A stretch of DNA of 64,000 nt, taken from Basidiobolus meristosporus CBS 931.73 (Eukaryota > Basidiobolomycota > Basidiobolomycetes > Basidiobolales > Basidiobolaceae). Where the stretch lies: NCBI GenBank assembly GCA_002104905.1, contig MCFE01000055.1, positions 62,001 to 126,000 of the forward strand. Reading direction: 5' to 3'. Of this stretch, positions 60,633 to 64,000 are shown piece by piece; within the stretch, counting starts at the first letter, position 1, and the number at the start of each line of letters is the position of its first letter. A program made the translations under genes and the position numbers. The notes under the pieces were generated by a model. It saw only the letters and a list, made by a program, of their open reading frames with translations. It was not told the origin of the DNA and searched no databases.

Positions 60633-62928
60633 TCACTTGAACCATATTGACCCAGATCCCAATATATTAGTGTCCTCTTCGTATTCATAGCGATAGGTGA
60701 ATATCTCGTTGTTCACTGACTCTCGTTCCGTTGCTCCTGTCCATAGGGCACCTTCACCAAAGTAATCACTCACGTCTATATCGTTGCCAAAATTCGATGG
60801 TGCACCATTATTAGAGACGGGTATGAGATTAAAGTTTGTAGTGTTTAGCTCAGTAGTTGCTCCAATTAAATCGGTATTGGGTGAAAGCGAAGAAATGGCT
60901 GGTGTATGAAATGGAAGCATATCAGGCGATACGACAAATGAGGAGATGGTCTCTGGTGAAGCTACAAGGTTGCTTGAAGAGTTGGTATACTGTAATGAGT
61001 CTAATTGTCGAATTATTTGCGAATTAAATGTATTGTAATGAATATCGGGATTTTCAACAAGAGGGATTGTAGCGAAATCAATTATATTCGTACTCGCGGT
61101 AGTGACATCCGGAAAAGATGGCTTCGGGTTTGCTTGAGTTAGTATTGGTTGAAGACCTTGAAACTGCTGAAGGTCAATTGGGCTTGGGGTTGATGCGGCT
61201 GTTGCACTCTTCAACTCCGTCATCCGATTCAATATATAAAGTGACTGTGAACCACAAGATGTATCGTGGCGGTAACTGAGGTCATTTCCATTGATATCAT
61301 TAGAAGGTCGACGAGGCCGTTTGTTTGAGAGGGTTTGGCCAAATGAAGATTGACTTGGTTTGTTAGCACTTTCCACTTCAAACACATTTGGAGCTAGATT
61401 TGGCCTTAATTCGTAAGTGTTGTCCGTAACTGATGTCTTGCTATTTCCAGATTCAATATCCTTGACACTGTTGTTATCCTGGGTTCTTGATGTGCTTTCA
61501 CTTGTTGGATTTCCCTTATTCTCTTTGATTGGGTTACGGTTTCGTTTTTTAATCACATCCTTTTTCAGGCTAAGAGGTCGAACAATCCCATGAAGTTTCA
61601 GGAATAAGCCACACGCATTACATAGCGGCTGTCCTCCTTGAGGGTTGCGTCTCCACAGAGGAGTTTTAGTTGTTTTACAGTTAGAACAGCTTGGAATTTC
61701 ACCGCTATTTAATTGTAAACCATTCCGCTTTGGCTTGCTATCTGCTTTTGCAACTGAATTGTTAAGTCCGCATGTAAGAGTCTGTTGGTCATGCACTGTG
61801 CTTCTTGGTGGCTCTAGAGGGTCTTCAGCTATTTGAATGGAGGGAAACGCTCTTACCACCTGAACGGACGAAGTGTTCGCATTCGTGTTAGACTCAAAGG
61901 TGAAACCTTTCAAACCTGAGAGGCCTTGTGAGCAGGGATGCATGTGAGAAGATTTCTGATGGTTGTCTAGGCGTTGAGTACTGCCAAATGTGTCTGCCTC
62001 CATAGCATTCAAAAACTCAAAGTCTGCCTGGCTATTGAGTCCAATATAGTATGATGTTGTAGGTCCGGGTGCAGAGCTCAGACCGTGGGTTGTAAAGTTC
62101 AAATCTTCGACGATTGATGGTGTAGCATTGCAACCAACCATATTTGCTATTGACGATGTGCTACCCTCAGAGACTACAGAAGCAGCGTTTGAAGTTCCTA
62201 TATCAGAAGTGTCTTTCATAAAGTTGACATTCCAAGGATTATTTTGGGCTTTGGTAGAGGTAGCTACAGGGGTGCTCTTTGGTTCAGGCTTCGTGAGGTT
62301 CTGTTCATAGCACATGGCAGAGTGTTAAATCGAATTGTGGATAGTATTTGAATGGAAATTATCATACCAAGATGCCTTTGCTTGTCAATTGACTGTGCTT
62401 ACTTGTAGTTGTATTGGAATCCAGAGTAATTACTGTTGAATTAGCCAGTTCGTCGAGGTGTTTAATTTGTATATAGTCATTCGATGGATACTCCTCTAGT
62501 TTAATGTCTGGTGTCGTTTTATCTCCAATGGGGTCATTATCAGGTGCTATGAAAAGGGAGTCTGTAGATTCTTGTGGGGTAATGTACATCTTTTTCATTT
62601 CGGTAGAATGCGGGGTAGCGGATCTGCTTCTTGGTGTCTCGTCCTTCTGATTTTTCAAAGTCATGGCCATCATTCTCCAAGTGATATTTTCTAAGCGTTC
62701 ACCATGCTCCAAGTTATCTTTGGCTTTCGAATATAACCTCCATATCTCAGTTGCAAACGGATATTTTCCGTGTTTCTCATCAGGTTCTTCTCTTGTGGCG
62801 GCTGAGTCTCTTGGTAGGAATAGGGTTGTTGATAATATCGAGGAATGGATACCTGAAATCGAAGGAGTACCTCCACGAGTTTGTGGAGGACTCTCAGGTG
62901 GAGAATGCAATTCCAAACTCCCCGACAT
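60633..62928 (-). CDS. AreA/NIT2-type GATA nitrogen regulator
   Basis: Global nitrogen-metabolite regulator of the nucleus. Exons 62928-62368 and 62300-60633 give 742 residues. The AreA-specific N-terminal domain (DUF1752) is clear at about residues 58-93: [20 protein letters not shown] and [15 protein letters not shown]. The GATA finger lies at about residues 392-417 ([28 protein letters not shown]), with the basic tail [19 protein letters not shown]. The rest is Ser/Thr/Asn-rich. The extreme C-terminus (SGSIWFK) does not show the conserved Nmr-binding tail of ascomycete AreA. The ATG used ([15 protein letters not shown]) is the first in the frame. The finger differs from that of the 39009 gene in a few loop residues only, so both may bind HGATAR sites. 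Confidence 0.92.
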
Positions 62929-63489
62929 TGCGTAAAAGGCGTTCTGGGCTTTGGGGGACAAATAAGCAAGTCGTCGTTAGAATAGCAGTTGCGAAAAATA
63001 GTAATCCAGAATGAGAAGCCTTGAAAGATAGACCTAATATGAGGCAAATAAAGTATTTATTTGTCAAATGATACCATTGATGTCGAGTACTGAATCAATG
63101 GTTCTAAAATAATTAGAAGTATAATAGACAAAAATTAACCGAAAAATTTCATGATTAACTGATATGCTCACCCATGTGACAGTCCGAATATCTTGACTGG
63201 ATAGCACTAGATATTTACGTTAGGCTATTTGGTCTCAGGACTCCCGTGTCACGACGAAGAATAGATGAAGAGTGTTTATGTCTAAGTGGATGACTTGGAA
63301 TAATAGCATCAGGCCTTTGAAATTAAGCCACCACTATGGCAAATGAGTTTGATTCCTATTTCTAGATTGAATGGTCATAGGCATATGTTCAAAACCCTGT
63401 ATTTAGATGAACAAGGCGATCTTGTGATCCGAAGTATCTTAGTAAATCTTGTACCATGAATGTTTATCATGAGTGCGTGAAGTAGTCAA
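62929..63489. other. Upstream region of the AreA gene
   Basis: No gene is seen. It is a plausible long 5' leader/promoter for a nitrogen regulator. I found no dense GATA cluster that would clearly show autoregulation. Confidence 0.4.
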
Positions 63490-63876
63490 ATGCTCAACGC
63501 TCCAATATTGTTGGCTGTTTCCCACAAAGCCTTACAACTATGTCAAAGAGGTGGACTTCCATTACAGAGTGCCATTTCGACTGATCATAGCTACCATTAT
63601 GACTTCAGCTACAGTGGTATCTATTGCAACCCTGCCGGGACCTGCTTGGGAACAGTGGAAGTAGTCAAGGCAGAATCTGCATACATTCTTTGCCTGGAGC
63701 TCAGAAAAGGCCTAGGCAGCACTGAACTGGAGATTCTAGAAAAACTGGTTCCTGCCAACGTATTAGACAAAATTGGGTTGGTGGGAACCTCAGCCAGGAG
63801 ATTAGGAAAGGTCCAAAGCCGTTCCGGCTCTAAAGATGTGATGGTCGGGCTACAAGAGTTGCTAGTCTTTGAATAA
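63490..63876 (+). CDS. Unassigned open reading frame
   Basis: 128 codons open on the plus strand. The C-terminal ~70 codons are the more protein-like: AYILCLELRKGLGSTELEIL, then EKLVPANVLDKIGLVGTSAR and a final DVMVGLQELLVFE. The first half is less convincing and the start is arbitrary; the real gene may begin in another frame upstream through a splice. No domain is recognised. Base composition is more GC-rich than the flanks. Confidence 0.35.
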   Translation: MLNAPILLAVSHKALQLCQRGGLPLQSAISTDHSYHYDFSYSGIYCNPAGTCLGTVEVVKAESAYILCLELRKGLGSTELEILEKLVPANVLDKIGLVGTSARRLGKVQSRSGSKDVMVGLQELLVFE

Positions 63877-64000
63877 TCTCGCTTTCAATGTAGAAATATT
63901 CAACTTCCATTTTTCCAGCTGCTGTACTATTTTTTTAGAGTAAGCGAATCAGTGCATTTTGGTATCTTCACTGATTCATTCCATGGATATTTGATTATTT

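Overview
The window is a piece of a filamentous or early-diverging fungal genome. The gene set is fungal (squalene epoxidase, C-5 sterol desaturase, an AreA-type GATA factor with its N-terminal domain, a CreA/Mig1-like zinc-finger protein, a Crh-type GH16 wall enzyme). Genes are rich in short GT-AG introns, mostly about 45-80 bases, and bases are moderately AT-rich. Long gene-poor spacers and several protein families shared with animals (METTL25, DCAF8, MEAK7/Rtc5, PPP1R37-like) point away from yeasts and towards Mucoromycota or Zoopagomycota. That placement is inference; no rRNA or mitochondrial marker is present.

Layout. 0-11 kb: an edge-truncated gene, a GPI-anchored GH16 cell-wall transglycosidase, a DDT/WHIM chromatin-remodelling protein (-), a CreA-like C2H2 protein (-), a small mitochondrial-type membrane protein missed by simple ORF calling, and proteasome lid subunit Rpn9 (-). 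12-25 kb: two paralogous ERG3 sterol desaturases flanking ERG1, a decayed SLM1/2-like PH-domain pseudogene, SNF12 (SWIB) and isovaleryl-CoA dehydrogenase. 25-36 kb: a Bet1-type SNARE (-), a UBA-LRR protein with PP1-docking motifs (-), an uncertain LRR-like remnant, glutamate 5-kinase, a possible 88-residue gene and an RmlB-type nucleotide-sugar 4,6-dehydratase (-). 39-50 kb: a single-exon GATA factor, RPL37, a DCAF8-like WD40 protein, a DNAJB12/14-like ER J-protein and a METTL25-like methyltransferase. 53-64 kb: a secreted Cys-rich/TM/SH3 protein, a decayed zincin-like secreted protease pseudogene (-), a type II membrane glycosyltransferase-like protein, Rtc5/MEAK7 (-) and the AreA orthologue (-).

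Functional links. ERG1 and the two ERG3 copies give a local sterol-synthesis group. The two GATA factors and the CreA-like protein are nitrogen and carbon regulators. SNF12 and the DDT/WHIM protein belong to chromatin remodelling. Rpn9, DCAF8 and the J-protein belong to protein turnover. There is no operon-like logic otherwise; neighbours are mostly independent genes. No transposon, tRNA, rRNA or CRISPR array was recognised.

The most interesting items are the UBA + SILK + RVxF + LRR architecture, the FN2/kringle-like extracellular domain joined through a membrane helix to an SH3 domain, the two pseudogenes that keep recognisable protein sequence interrupted by stops, and the dispersed ERG3 pair with identical intron positions. 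Exon boundaries below were derived by hand from GT/AG sites and reading-phase consistency.
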